A DNA stretch of 64,000 nucleotides from Emmonsiellopsis sp. PD_33. Taxonomy: Eukaryota; Ascomycota; Eurotiomycetes; Onygenales; Ajellomycetaceae. Below, piece after piece: positions 1 through 11,241 of this stretch. The stretch is from positions 62,001 through 126,000 of the forward strand of contig JANTQF010000008.1 in the NCBI GenBank assembly GCA_032988165.1, read 5' to 3'. The number at the start of each line of letters is the position of its first letter. The stretch's first letter is position 1. The notes beneath the pieces were generated by a model. That model worked only from the letters and a program-made list of their open reading frames with translations. It ran no database searches and had not been told where the DNA came from. A program made the translations under genes and the position numbers.

Positions 1-1
1 G

Positions 2-2317
2 CTATCCTACCTGAACAATTCGACTTATGGATCCCTCGATAGCGCGTCAGATCGCTGGCTACCGCTGGGGGGGCTGACCAAAGATGATGGGTATGCGTGG
101 GGTTTGCTCCCCGTCATCAAGGACCGCGCCAGGACCCAGCTGCAGTCTATCCTCCAACGCTCCGGGCTGGTGGCCGAGCTGCCTGAGGCATGGCAAGCGA
201 AGCCTCTCCCCGCAGACATCAATATTACAGAACTACAACTTCCACTATACCACAACGTTACGGGCAAGGTGAGGGGAGACTGGGTGCGGCAACAAGGCGC
301 GGAGACGGATATACGTCCAAATCTGAACACCACGGACATCATGTTGAGACATGATTATTTCACGCATGAATTCACGAATAATATAACCGCAGACCACGGT
401 ACTCTGCAGGTAGATCTACATGAGAACGAATATAGGGGCTTAGCGCTAGACGGATCAAGCGCCAGAGAGATAAGGGCGGAAATGACCTTGAATAGTGATG
501 AATCTCTGGGAGATAGCCATTTTATACGGTTATTTGGTGTACATTTCCCTACGTCAGGGGGGATTATTCTAACCACATCGAGCGAGAAGTTCGCTGGGCT
601 ATCGGCCCTCCCGCACTTTGCTCTTTCAAAAGATACATTCGAACTATCCCGCCAGCTGCTGAACAAATCGCTTTCTGCGACTTTATCGGAACAGCGGAAT
701 GGCCCTGTGGATTATTTGCCATGGTCTTCGCTTCCTCATGGCCCTAGCAGTATGACTTATCCTTCACCCAAGTGCGAGTACGTTGTGTATCTTCAACAAC
801 ATCCCGTTGCGATAAATGGTCAACTAGCGCAGCCTTCGTCATTGGAATTAATTGAACAGGAACTACGCTTTCCAAACGGAGCTCCGATAAACGCCCCGCC
901 ATTGATGGTTATGTCAATGGCACTGTTTTCTCCCGATTGTGGATTCGTCATTGAATCCAAGTCGTCGCCGGAATACTCCCCCCTGGACGGACTTTATCTT
1001 TCAGGCCCGAAGCAAGAGCAATACAGCATCCATGCAGGACGTCTAGTAGTAATCATGGCGGCAATCTTCTCCGCTCAGATCTTTGTCCTGATGAGGCAGA
1101 TGAAAGCTGCTCAATCACCACCGGCAAGAAGCAGGGTCAGCTTCTACACGATTGCCATGATGTCCATGGGCGACGCTATTTTCGGTTCATTCGTCCTAAC
1201 ACAACTATTTTCAGAGGCTCCGTTCTTACTTCTTACCGCAACTACGTTTTTGGCATTCTTCTCTGTCAGCTTCCTGGCCATGAAATTCAAAATCGAAGTC
1301 TGGGCGGTCCAAGCCCCCGAAAGAAGGGGAGCGGATCGATCTTCAGTTACACGGACTACACCTTCACCAGGGTCATCACCAGCCCTACCGTTACCAGCTA
1401 CTACGGCTCGGCCAGTGGATACCGGGGCTACTCCTATCGTACTCCCTCCAGATCAGGATGAACCCGCTGAAACACCTGCAACTCGTAGCGGTGTAACCGG
1501 AGATCCTGTCGACACAGGGGCGATGTACTCTCGATTCTACTTCATCCTTTTCTGCTTAATGTTCTTCTCTTCCTGGACATTGTTTTGGCCGTCTACTCTT
1601 AGTCGACTATACGGGCAGCTCCTCTCCGTCGTATACCTCTCGTTTTGGATTCCCCAAATATACCGCAACGTTATGCGCAACTGCCGAAAGAGTCTAACCT
1701 GGGAATTCATGGCCTTCGAAAGCATCGTCCGACTATCTCCGTTTCTATATCTATACTTCCTCAGCGGCAACGTACTGTTTATCAGCACCGGAACAATATT
1801 CACCTTGGTAGTGGTCGTCTGGGTCTGGATGCAAATCCTCGTTCTCGCCGCTCAAGATCTATTCGGGGCCCGCTTCTTCGTGCCCCACGGCTGGGCACCG
1901 GAAGTCTACGACTACCACCCAATACTCCGCGATACCTCCGCCTCGGGCTCCGCAACCGACCTCGAAGCCGCAGGCACGTTACCAATCGGCTCCCTGCGCG
2001 CTGAGGAACACGACCCCTCGTCCAGCAACGTCCGAGACGGCAACAAGGAGACAAACGACGGTGGCAACAAGAGACTTTTCGATTGCGCGATTTGTATGCA
2101 ATCTATCGCCGTGCCTGTCCTCACAGAAACCAGCAGCAGTGGGAGGCTGGGTACGATAGTGCCGTCGAGTCTTGCGGAGGGAGCTGCGAATGCGCTGAAT
2201 AGGAGGGCGTATATGGTCACGCCTTGTCGGCATATTTTCCACACGACGTGTCTTGAGAGTTGGATGCATCGCAAACTGCAGTGTCCGATTTGCAGGGAGA
2301 CGATACCAGTTGTTTAG
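2..2317 (+). CDS. Dsc1/Tul1-type transmembrane RING E3 ubiquitin ligase (5' partial)
   Basis: Likely the catalytic E3 subunit of the Golgi/endosomal Dsc (Tul1) ligase complex, which ubiquitinates membrane proteins and, in fungi, serves SREBP activation. The frame is already open at base 2, so the start and N-terminus lie left of the window; no intron is seen. The visible part has a long lumenal segment, then a cluster of hydrophobic segments (about nt 1040-1100, 1140-1290, 1530-1590, 1610-1660, 1780-1850) split by a Pro/Thr-rich loop. It ends in a C-terminal C3HC/H2-type RING: CAIC at about nt 2084, then an insert of roughly 40 residues, then CRHIFH, a further Cys, and CPIC about 10 residues before the stop. 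This order, multi-TM followed by an extreme C-terminal RING, is that of Tul1/Dsc1. It ends convergently with the gene at 2740. Family assignment is by motif and layout; confidence is high. Confidence 0.85.
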   Translation, partial: LSYLNNSTYGSLDSASDRWLPLGGLTKDDGYAWGLLPVIKDRARTQLQSILQRSGLVAELPEAWQAKPLPADINITELQLPLYHNVTGKVRGDWVRQQGAETDIRPNLNTTDIMLRHDYFTHEFTNNITADHGTLQVDLHENEYRGLALDGSSAREIRAEMTLNSDESLGDSHFIRLFGVHFPTSGGIILTTSSEKFAGLSALPHFALSKDTFELSRQLLNKSLSATLSEQRNGPVDYLPWSSLPHGPSSMTYPSPKCEYVVYLQQHPVAINGQLAQPSSLELIEQELRFPNGAPINAPPLMVMSMALFSPDCGFVIESKSSPEYSPLDGLYLSGPKQEQYSIHAGRLVVIMAAIFSAQIFVLMRQMKAAQSPPARSRVSFYTIAMMSMGDAIFGSFVLTQLFSEAPFLLLTATTFLAFFSVSFLAMKFKIEVWAVQAPERRGADRSSVTRTTPSPGSSPALPLPATTARPVDTGATPIVLPPDQDEPAETPATRSGVTGDPVDTGAMYSRFYFILFCLMFFSSWTLFWPSTLSRLYGQLLSVVYLSFWIPQIYRNVMRNCRKSLTWEFMAFESIVRLSPFLYLYFLSGNVLFISTGTIFTLVVVVWVWMQILVLAAQDLFGARFFVPHGWAPEVYDYHPILRDTSASGSATDLEAAGTLPIGSLRAEEHDPSSSNVRDGNKETNDGGNKRLFDCAICMQSIAVPVLTETSSSGRLGTIVPSSLAEGAANALNRRAYMVTPCRHIFHTTCLESWMHRKLQCPICRETIPVV

Positions 2318-2739
2318 ATGGATGGATGGATATACCCCTTTTTTCATGTGATTATTGTTGGAGAGAAACTGTATTATATTATGTTATGACTGTTTGATGG
2401 TATTTTTCTTCTCATACTAGGACTGTATATAGGTATTTTAGTTCACTGGTGATGATATTGAGGATTTAGAGACTGCATTATTCATCGGTTTATGAAATAG
2501 ATATATATTCCCCCTTGCCTTTAACCCACACCCACTGTTGAAATTTTGATACAGTACACATGTTTAAATGGAATCATGAAATGAAGGGAAAAAAGGAATC
2601 ATCACAGCATCACAGCATCTGACATGTTGAAACATCAGCATAGCATAAAACCAACACAGAACAGTCTAGAAAACAACAAAAACAAAGGCAAAACAACCCA
2701 ACCTAGCCCAACCCAATAAACACTCCCCAAAACAAAACC
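2318..2739. other. Convergent 3' intergenic region
   Basis: Spacer between the stops of the Dsc1-like gene (+) and the glycine cleavage H gene (-). It is AT-rich with A-rich runs near 2640-2720 that fit 3' UTR and polyadenylation sequence. No gene or repeat is seen apart from a short ATGG run just after the first stop. Confidence 0.6.
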
Positions 2740-3549
2740 CTAAGAATCAACCTCCTCATCCTCCAACAACGCCTGATACCCCTTCTTATCCAACAACCCA
2801 TCCAGCTCACTCTTATCCGCCACCTGGATCTTCGCGAACCACCCCTTCTCCTCGGGACTCTGATTGATAACCTTGGGCGTCTCCTCGAGCACCGTGTTGA
2901 CCTCGACCACCGTGCCCGTGACGGGCGACATGATGTCCGAAGCGGACTTGACCGACTCGACGGCCCCGATGGTCTCGCCGGCGCCGACTTCGGTGTCGAC
3001 TGCTGGCAGCTCCGCGAAGACTACGTCGCCCAGGGCGTTGGCGGCGTATTCGGTGATTCCGATTGTGGCTGTGGTAGGGGAGGGGTGGTTAGTTATGGGG
3101 TTTGAAGGGGGGGTTTGAGAGGGTGGAAGGAGGGGGGTGGGTAGGATAGATAGTCATGGAATAGCCATTGTTGGATATTTAAAAAAAAGGAAAAATAATC
3201 CACAGGGTATAAATATTCTTTAAAAAACCCTCTTACCGGTTGTTCCATCGTCAGCGAGCTCAACCCACTCATGCTGCTCGGTATACTTCTTCACCTGCCC
3301 TGATAAACAAAAAACCCCAATTGATAACGGGTTAGCAGCCGGAAAACACAACGCAAAATATCTCCACTGGGTTATATATCGTGGCTATGACATACACATC
3401 GTGCTCTGTGAAAACGCCCGTCTGCAATCGCGAACAGCGGGGCGGGAGATATATGCGGTGCGGAGGGCGGCAGAGGAAACTCTCGGAGCGGCGGCAGCAA
3501 CCAGCCCGCTGCGCAGGGGACTGAGGATTCGAACGGCGGCAGACGACAT
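2740..3549 (-). CDS. GCV3: Glycine cleavage system H protein, mitochondrial
   Basis: Lipoyl carrier of the mitochondrial glycine decarboxylase complex, shuttling the methylamine intermediate between the P and T proteins. Model: exons 3549-3396, 3299-3237 and 3068-2740, with GTATGT and GTAAGA donors; they join in phase to 181 residues, the normal family length. The N-terminus (ATG at 3549) is rich in Arg, Ala and Ser without acidic residues, a typical mitochondrial presequence. The mature part starts at the KKYTEQHEW segment; the lipoyl-lysine motif is ESVKSASDI, and the C-terminus carries GWFAKI and the acidic end EDEEVDS. It is divergent with the mitochondrial ribosomal protein gene at 3976, about 430 bp away. 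The small middle exon depends on choosing the acceptor at 3300, which gives the only in-frame join. Confidence 0.92.
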
Positions 3550-3975
3550 TGTGGATAGGAATTGGCTGGAGTGGGAGGTATGTTGCAGCTCGTAGACAGG
3601 ACTCAGACAGAGAGAATTAGAAAGCAATTGGAGACCTTGAATGTTGAGAGAGAGAAAAACAAAAGACTTGGATGAGGTTGGAAGCTCGTGATGCGTCATG
3701 TAATTACCGTAAGTATGGATCGTTTTCCCCATATCTTACCCGGCCGAGACCGGCTTTTCCCGCGGGAAACTGCAAGCGCGTATTGTTCCCGTGACGCCGC
3801 GCGTAATTACAGCTAAACCCGAAGGAGACGCATCAAAAGTTCTTGCGTTCTATCTTGGAATTGTCGACGACATCGAAGAATTTCGGATTTGATATCTCCA
3901 CCACCACACGGTCACGGTCGATTGCCACCATTCATTGATACACCGGCCTGCGTCTCTGCTTAACAGTCTGCGGAG
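3550..3975. promoter_or_regulatory. Divergent promoter between GCV3 and bS6m genes
   Basis: A 426-bp spacer separates the start codons of two divergent nuclear genes for mitochondrial proteins. It includes 5' UTR sequence of both. A GC-rich block at about 3740-3810 (CGGCCGAGACCGG, CGCGGG) lies midway. No specific factor site is assigned. Confidence 0.5.
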
Positions 3976-4543
3976 ATGTTGTACGAGCTGATTGCGGTGG
4001 TACGTTCCCGCCCATGCCAATCGGCAAGCTCGTTCCTAAGTTCCTTTATCTAACAGCGCAATCAACCCAACAGGTCCGCCCGGGCAGTCTCCATGAAGTG
4101 AAAGAGTACGTCTCCTCACATCCAAACACCTTTCCGACATCCTTCCAGACCACTCCCGCAAAACCCCATATTACGCCAACCCCAAACTAACCCCCTCCAG
4201 AATCGCCCGCATGACCGGCCTCCAAATCCTCTACTCCGGCGGCGTAATCCGCGGCATAACGAACTGGGGCCCCTTCCGCCTCCCCAAGCCCGTCACCAAG
4301 CACCAGACCAAATACAGCACGGGCCACCACTTCATCATGCGCTTCGACTCGTCGTCGCAGGTGCAGAATTCCGTGCTCAGAACGCTCAAGCTGGATCCGC
4401 GTATGGTGCGCTTCTCTGTGGTGAAGTTGGGCGATAAGCTGGAGGAGATTAAGGATGTTGGTGGGAAGGTGGAGTGGAATAATGTTAATGGGGTGATGGG
4501 CGATATGACGGGGAGGAATTTGGCATTTCCGACGGGTGGTTGA
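3976..4543 (+). CDS. MRP17: Mitochondrial ribosomal protein bS6m (Mrp17/S6 family)
   Basis: Small-subunit mitoribosomal protein. Exons 3976-3999, 4074-4105 and 4201-4543 join in phase (GTACGT donors twice) to 132 residues. The opening MLYELIAVVRPG is the first beta strand of the S6 fold; the core GGVIRGITNWGPFRLPKP is a strongly conserved fungal bS6m signature, followed by GHHFIMRFD and the segment around RTLKLDPRMVRFSVVKLG. The first two exons are only 24 and 32 nt, so automated callers starting at the Met in exon 3 would truncate the protein. It is divergent with GCV3 and convergent with MGM1. Confidence 0.9.
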
Positions 4544-5418
4544 GTGAGTGGGGGGAGGGTTTGAGGGGTACCTTTTTTTTTTTTTTTTTTGATGGGGGTT
4601 GGTGTGTTTTGATATATTGAGGGATTGGGCGTTAGTTCTTTTTTATATGTTGATATGTATGGCATTTGGGGTTCTTTTTTTTGTCTTTTCCCCCCCACCC
4701 ACTTATAGGGGCTTCGTCGAGGGCGGAGGACTGTATTTGTACTTTTATATAGACATCAGGGGGATTTTCTATTCATTGTTTCCTTGCGTTGGTTCTCAGA
4801 AAATGAATTTTCTCTTACTTAACATTGAGAGTCATGAGAGAAGATTGCTCCTCTTGGAAATGGAAGCATTCCTAGCTCTAGAGAGGTGGAAATACCAAAT
4901 ATATATTTTCATGCGAATAGGCACTGGATATTGACAGATCCATGTCATGGCATCCATTGTAATCACACAGTTTCTTATTAATAGCTATCTGATTCACATG
5001 AGAATGAAAAAGAAAAAAAAAAATAAAAGAATAAGTAGTGATGGTGCTATGTAAATGTAGATATGAAGAACGAGGAGGTGCACATTCATTATAACAAGAA
5101 AGTCAGAAAAGAAATCATTGTACAAGGCATGGTGAGGCAAAGGGCGGGGGCGTGAAAAGAACAATAAAAACCAAAAATCAAAAAGTCCACAAGGCAGTGG
5201 ATTCCTCCTTATTTTGACGCCGGCCCAATCTGAAAAGTATCCTGGTATATAAAGACGCATTTGGAGAAATAGAAAGAGAGGGGGGGAGAGGAAGTGAATA
5301 ACAGAGAAAGGAAAATTGGAATAAGCGCAACGTGAAAAAAGTTCAGGGCCAGGGAGCGGAAAAGCAGGGGACAATACAAAAACATCGACGTCAAGCAAAC
5401 AAATGCAGATTTCGCCCT
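4544..5418. other. Convergent intergenic region with poly-T run
   Basis: Spacer between the bS6m stop and the MGM1 stop. It contains an 18-T homopolymer at 4573-4590 shortly after the bS6m stop and an A-rich stretch near 5008-5030 on the MGM1 side; both fit 3' end formation. Open frames here are low-complexity and not convincing. Confidence 0.55.
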
Positions 5419-8325
5419 TCAAAACAGCCTCCACCCCTTGGACCGCTCCTTCGCCGCATTCACATGCTGCACGGTCGCCTTACTCCGCCCCTCCAGCTGT
5501 CTCAAACTCTCAATCTTCTCCAACACCAGTTCCAACATTTCCTTCTTCTGAATAACGTCCAGGTGTCTCCGGATACGGGGATCCTCCCGAGCAAATCGCT
5601 CAATCTCCGTATCGGAGAGATGTCGGCCCAGTCGTAGATCTAGCTCGCGGGGGAAATTGTAGTAGAATTCAGACAACAGTTCAACGTTGAGGAACAGGAC
5701 TGCAGTCGCGGTGAGTTTGTCTGCGACTACATCGAGGAAGACCTCGGGACAGTAGTATTTGTTCTTTTTGGAGGCGCATTGTTTGGAGCGGACCGCGAGG
5801 AGGCGCATTTTTATCAGGTCGGCGCGGTCACGGAGGAAGACGGCTTCTCGGCCTAGAACTTATATGTCAGATAGGACCCCAATAACTTGAATAGGGGTAT
5901 ACACTAACCTTTCTGTATTAATGCAGAACTGAATCCGCCAGCACCGCCCGTTCCATTCCCTTCGAGAACGACATCGCCTTTCCGCACTTTATCGACAAAC
6001 GTCATGACATCTTTGAGTTTCCGTTTCCCTACGCCATCTTCCACATGCTTCAAGGCCTGTCCACATTGTTTCAGCTCCTCCTTCAACACGTTACTGATAT
6101 TCTCTCGTCCTTTGGACCATTCCGGATCATCAACTTCAATCTCGAATTTGTACGGTTTAATGCAATTCTCGACTTGGTCACTGGTGCTGAAAAACCGATC
6201 ATTGAGAATCGTGGCAGTAGCGTCTTCGATCGCCTTTTGGGCATACGGGTGCGCTGCAAAAGTAGAAGAGGCGACGAGATCATCAACACGGTTTTGCAGC
6301 TGATTCGCCACAACGGTGGTTGCCAGACGGCCGATGCCCAGCTTTGTCAGGGCGGACGAGGACGCATCTAGCTTCCGATGCCAATATAGAGATTCAGGAT
6401 CTGCCTTTGGCAGGTCGCTGAGTGGGTCGGGTTCAGGAAGTGATGGGGAAAGGTCATCAATGGGTTTATTCCAATATCGTTGAGCGAGGATGTCCAATAC
6501 GCGCTGGTCAAGTTCGTTCTTAAGCAGTTCCCGAACCTGGGGGCGGCCAAACACTTCACTAAATTCTTTAAAGGAATGTTTGAAGCTGTCTAAACTCTCG
6601 GCGAGATAAGACTCCGCGCTCAGGGGGCGATCGTTATACTGAACCTTAAACTCGTAGGTCGCTTCCTCGAGTTCCTGGGAGATGGCATCACGCGTTCCGG
6701 CCAGGCTTGCAGCCATGGTTTGCTCCAATGTATGCATCAATTTCTTGCGCAGGGTAGTAGTTCCAACGGCAAGTTCTGACGCAGGACCGAATTCTTGAGG
6801 ATGGCTATTGAAGAAGGAAGTCTCATTTTTGACGATGGCACTCGTAATGTTTCCGCCTCCTCGGGAGAACAGTCCGGCTGTATGAGGAATCCGAGAAACG
6901 ACGCCTACATAGCCCAGCCGTAAGGGGTATTTTCTGTCGGAGAGGATGCTGGCTCCTCTTTCGGGATCGACCAAGTCCATTTTAGTGACAACACCAATCG
7001 TTCTCTCTCCACGAGGGTCAACCCTACGTGAAGCTCTAAGAGCGGTAGAATTTGCCAGGTCGACGTCTGCAGCAGAAATTGCTAGGATAATGTTGGGCGC
7101 CTGAATGTATTTATCACAGAGATCGGAAATCTTCTGTTTGAGTTCTGGTGGCTGATCGCGGCCGGCAACTTGGATATAGCCGGGGAGATCAATGAGGGAG
7201 AGGTCGGGAATATGAGGAGAATATATCGAGAGTTGGATGGGATCATCCGTCACACAGTCTTTTTCTGAGACTGCAAGATTGAGGTCTGTCAAAGTGCGCT
7301 GAATCTGACTGAAATCTGTGATTTTGCCGAGTCCAAGAGCGGGGAATTCGCCATACTCTGCCTGAGAATTCGGCGTGTTGATCAGAGTAAGCTCAATCGG
7401 TCGTCTGGTTACCATATTGGAGCCCTTTGGGAGAAATTCATGACCAACAATGGCCTCCAAAACCGAGCTCTTTCCAGAGGACTGAGAGCCGATTACCACA
7501 ATTGACGGCAGAGTCAAAGCGCCGGTCTGGCCAATCCGCTGTAAAATATTCCTGATTTCAATCATTTTTCTCGTCAATATCATCATTTGGTCGTCAATCG
7601 CGTTCTTCCCTTCGGATTGGAAGCTATCGTCAGAGTCGGAGATTGCTGTACCCGCTGCCGCACCGGCTACCGCAGCACCCACCCTGCTCTGTTTTGGACC
7701 ACCACCACCACCATCACCGCCTGACGAGCCCCCATCTTGCGAATCTGATTCTTGATCTAGTCGCAGGATCTTCTGCGCCCATTCCGGTAACTCGACTTCC
7801 TCCTTTGTTCTTTGCCACCCCTGATTAGTCTGCTCGGCGACATCTTTGAGAGTCTGGAAAACGGACAGCGCAACTCCGGTGGCGGTGTCCCCAGCCTGCT
7901 TGGCTACATCCATGGCATAATTTCCGGCTTCTATAACAGGTAAAAGGAGGCAAAGGTCAGCAGGTCGGCAACAAAGCCGCATAGAAAATAAGGGGCGGGG
8001 AGAAGAAACGAGATAAGCAGGGTAACATACGGGCAGCCTGGTATTGTATATACGCCAACCCAGCAAGCATAGCACCGCCAAACATGGCTGGTATCCTCGC
8101 CAGCTTCAGAGCTAGCTTGGGGAGCACGCGGGCAAACGAGATGGTGCGGACAGCGGGGACATTGTGAATCCAGTTCGCGCGCAACCGTGGCCGTCCACGC
8201 AGCCCAGCGGTTCCCTGAGACCGTAGCAATCCGCCCGTTCTGGTGCCGACATTGTGCAACTGGCGGGCTAAAAGGCCTCTCCTAGCCAGCACGGCCGTGC
8301 CGTGGGAGAAGAGTCTCCCGCTCAT
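5419..8325 (-). CDS. MGM1: Mgm1/OPA1-type mitochondrial dynamin GTPase
   Basis: Dynamin-family GTPase of the inner membrane that drives inner-membrane fusion and cristae shape. Exons 8325-8031, 7930-5909 and 5852-5419 join in phase to 916 residues, close to the known size. Residues 1-70 form an Arg-rich presequence. A hydrophobic segment at about 70-96 is the inner-membrane anchor. A second Ala/Gly-rich stretch near 181-197 (AAVAGAAAGTAIS) sits where rhomboid protease cleaves Mgm1 into its short form. The GTPase domain has G1 GSQSSGKSS near residue 246, then DLPG and TKMD; the middle and GED-like regions follow, the last in exon 3. The acidic/Gly linker between anchor and GTPase is low-complexity. 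It shares an upstream region with DUG3. Confidence 0.92.
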
Positions 8326-8737
8326 CGTGTTTTTGTCATGTACTGGTGCTCGGCGGCGGATCTCGAGGGCGCATTGACCGGGGGAGGGGTTTTGGTACGG
8401 TAATTCGAAAGACGACTGCTGTGCGTATGAGAAGGTGATATGCGTAGGATAGATCCTTTCGTGATGGAATATCCTGTTGTTGTTTGTCGTGTCTGGTTGG
8501 GCTGGACCAAAGGAATTTGGAGGGTCAAGAAGCCGCGCTAGTGCAAAAGCCGAGATACAGAGGCGGATACTGGGAATGGGGATGCGGGCGGATATCAGGC
8601 ACTATTAGGGTGATTATATCGGTAATTGATATGCTGGGGTTTACACACATTTAATAGCCTAACGAACACGTTTTTTTATTTTATATATATTGTTTAATTC
8701 AACTTCACATTCCGAAATGCCAGATGTAGATGGCCGT

Positions 8738-8743
8738 CACGTG
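8738..8743. promoter_or_regulatory. CACGTG E-box 1
   Basis: Exact palindromic CACGTG preceded by T (TCACGTGG). It is one of three in the MGM1-DUG3 promoter. bHLH factors of the Cbf1 type bind this core; binding here is inferred. Confidence 0.5.
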
Positions 8744-8800
8744 GAAGAATGACTGACTAAGCTATTGGCTCACGTAATCGCGGAACTTAGTCGGGCCGGG

Positions 8801-8812
8801 TGACGTCACGTG
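8801..8812. promoter_or_regulatory. Overlapping CRE-like and E-box 2
   Basis: TGACGTCACGTG: a full CRE palindrome (TGACGTCA) overlaps by two bases a CACGTG E-box at 8807-8812. A composite site for bZIP and bHLH factors is plausible; occupancy is not known. Confidence 0.5.
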
Positions 8813-8844
8813 CCAGAGCTATGACCACCCAGCACGACATCAGT

Positions 8845-8850
8845 CACGTG
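8845..8850. promoter_or_regulatory. CACGTG E-box 3
   Basis: Third exact CACGTG of the cluster, again in TCACGTGG context like box 1. It lies about 400 bp upstream of the DUG3 start. Confidence 0.5.
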
Positions 8851-9244
8851 GATGCAGTCATATCAAACCGCGATGTAGAAAAAAATAGAAATATATTAGA
8901 TGCGATGAATCTTTTCATTTCAATATTAATTATATATCTTTCTTTGCTCTTGTCTTCTTGCACTTCCACTGCTCTGCTTGCCGTTTCATTTACTGTCTGT
9001 GATACCCGTCGTGCGCTTCTTGCCAAACCTCCGTCATCGCTGCGAAACAGCTGCTATCAAGCCCATCTAAACCTCCAAAATCCAGAACTACAACAACTCA
9101 GGGGATATTCCTGTCCTGCCCCGAAAATCAATCTCTATTCCTATTGGCATTCATACTTTACAGCGCATATCTTTTTAACGGGATTCATTGCTTTATTCTC
9201 CGCATACGAGCACAGTTCTAGGCCGTGTGCTCAGAGCTTCCAAG

Positions 9245-10655
9245 ATGTGTCGATTTCTAGTATGTCGACTCAAGCTTTTATATCGAGCTGCTTTATTTCC
9301 TTTTCTTCCTTAATGCGCTCTAAGGCCTCTCTCGACCTATTCTCCCTTGTTAACGATGCTGACATTATTCGCCCTAGGTCTACAAAGGGAGAAATGATAT
9401 CCTCCTCAGCAAGCTCATAACAGAACCAAGTCATTCCATCCTAGCCCAATCCTACGACTCCCGTCTCAGACTCGTAAGGCCCGTCCCCAGCCAACTAAAA
9501 GCAAAAAGGAATAAATTCCCCGAACTGACCCCCCTCCCCTCAAAACAGGACACCCGCCGGCCCGTCAACGGCGACGGTTTCGGCGTGGGCTTCTACACGG
9601 CGCCCGCCCTAGGCCCCGACCCATGCATCTTCACCTCGACCCTGCCCGCCTGGAACTGCGAAAACCTCGAACGGCTAGCCTCCAAGACAACCTCGTCTCT
9701 AATCTTTGCGCACGTGCGCGCGACCACCGAAGGCGCCCTGGCCGACAACAACTGCCACCCTTTCCAGCACAACACGCTCATGTGGATGCACAACGGGAAC
9801 TTGGGCGGGTGGAAGCATATCAAGCGCCCGCTGGCCGACTCGCTGGGCGACAAGTGGTATCTCGGCGTCAAGGGTGGAACGGATAGCGAGTGGGCGTTTG
9901 CGCTGTTTCTGGACCTGTTGGAGAAGGAGGGCGGTGTGGATCCGAGCTCGGCGCCCGAGGGCGGGTTTGGCCAGGCGCTGCTGAGAGAGATTATGGGGAA
10001 GACGATTCGTAGGATTAATGAGCTGATTGCGGCGATTCCGGAGGGGTGTGGGGTGACCGGGGTGGAGACGAGGAGTCTTTTGAACTTCGCGGTTACGGAT
10101 GGGCATACGGTTGTTTGCACGCGGTATGTGAGCAGTAAGACGGATGAGGCGGCGAGTTTGTATTTCTCATCTGGCACCAAGTGGAAGGAGGGCGGGACGA
10201 AGGGGCATTTTAAGATGGAGAGGCATGATAAGGGGGCTGATATTGTGTTGGTGGCGAGTGAACCGTTGACTTTTGAGAGACGTGAGTTCCCATCCCCCCA
10301 TCTTCACACGGTCTAATTATTATTTTATTGTTATCCTCCAATCGCCTTATCTCTAACACTCAACCAACCAGACAACTGGGTAACCGTCCCGACCAACTCA
10401 ATGCTCACAATCCACAAGCAAAGCGTCCTCATCCACCCCATCATCGACGAATTCTACGACGAAGATCCCAACCACGACCGCTCCGCCGGATTCGCCGTCT
10501 CCAAGGGCTTGGTTAGCAAGGCGCCCGGCACGACAGTGCCGCCGGAGACTGGATCCAGCCCAGCACCATTCACCCCACCAGAGCAACGAAATGGCGATCC
10601 GCCGATGATCGACGAGCTGGGTCAGGGAATTAGACGAGTGCAGCTTCAAGCTTGA
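9245..10655 (+). CDS. DUG3: Dug3-type class II glutamine amidotransferase (glutathione degradation)
   Basis: Predicted partner of Dug2 in the cytosolic Dug pathway that cleaves the gamma-glutamyl bond of glutathione. Exons 9245-9259, 9378-9473, 9549-10281 and 10372-10655 join in phase to 375 residues. Exon 1 encodes only MCRFL, which puts the N-terminal nucleophile Cys2 of the class II amidotransferase (Ntn) fold right after Met; the next exon continues VYKG and an SLxxQSYDSR-like helix. The core shows GDGFGVGFYT, FAHVRATTEG, the NCHPF segment and WMHNGNLGGW, the usual Ntn amidotransferase pattern. The C-terminal exon carries VTVPTNSMLTI. The 15-nt first exon is easily missed; the nucleophile then disappears from the model. 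Confidence 0.9.
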
Positions 10656-11241
10656 TGTGTGATGCTAGATGTGCTTGATTTGTTTGACGTTTGATGTTTG
10701 ATGCATGGGCATTACAGCTGATTGATTGAATGGCGTTTGTTATTTGTTCTTCGTCGAGAGCTAGAAGTAAACAGGGGGGGACGTCATGGTTTGACTTGGG
10801 ATACTAGCTGACGGACAGGCCAAGTAGCCGGCTCTTGGATGATACAACGCACGGGATAGCAAGGAGTTTTCATGGGAGTTTTGTTTTGGAAATTGGGTTT
10901 CGGGAGCCCGGGCAATGCTGGCTTTTAGTCTTGTTGGATATCGATACGATATGATATTGCAAAAACGGGAGAGGTAAGGAAGTATCTTTAGATAGAACCG
11001 AGCAATAACTCTTTGGGATACCTACGTGCTTGCCTTCATCTCTGCCAAAATCAATTACTCCCTTCCAGTAGAAAAGTATCAGAATCCCGCTATGAAAGCA
11101 TTGAAGAGCAATTATATATATATAACCAAGGCCAATGCCAATGCCAAACCAACCGCGTAATAACAGGATATCAGGGGTATTCTTAAAATCCACTGAACAT
11201 AATAATGCCCCATCCAACCCCCCCTCTCCTCGTCCCAGTCC
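10656..11241. other. Convergent intergenic region
   Basis: Spacer between the DUG3 stop and the stop of the two-TM protein on the minus strand. It holds TTTGAT/GATG repeats near 10660-10700 and a TATATATATA run near 11113. No gene is evident. Confidence 0.5.

Larger units (their letters stand above)
8326..9244. promoter_or_regulatory. Divergent MGM1-DUG3 promoter region
   Basis: A 919-bp spacer between the MGM1 start (-) and the DUG3 start (+). It carries three CACGTG palindromes within about 115 bp, one overlapping a CRE-like TGACGTCA, and an AT-rich tract at 8660-8700. The DUG3 side is pyrimidine-rich just before its start. An open frame that crosses this region is not coding because it contradicts the DUG3 exons. 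Confidence 0.6.

Noticed and set aside
8800..9420. 206-codon plus-strand frame
   Set aside because: It overlaps the DUG3 leader, first exon, intron 1 and part of exon 2 in another frame; the DUG3 exons give a clear Ntn amidotransferase, so this is chance.
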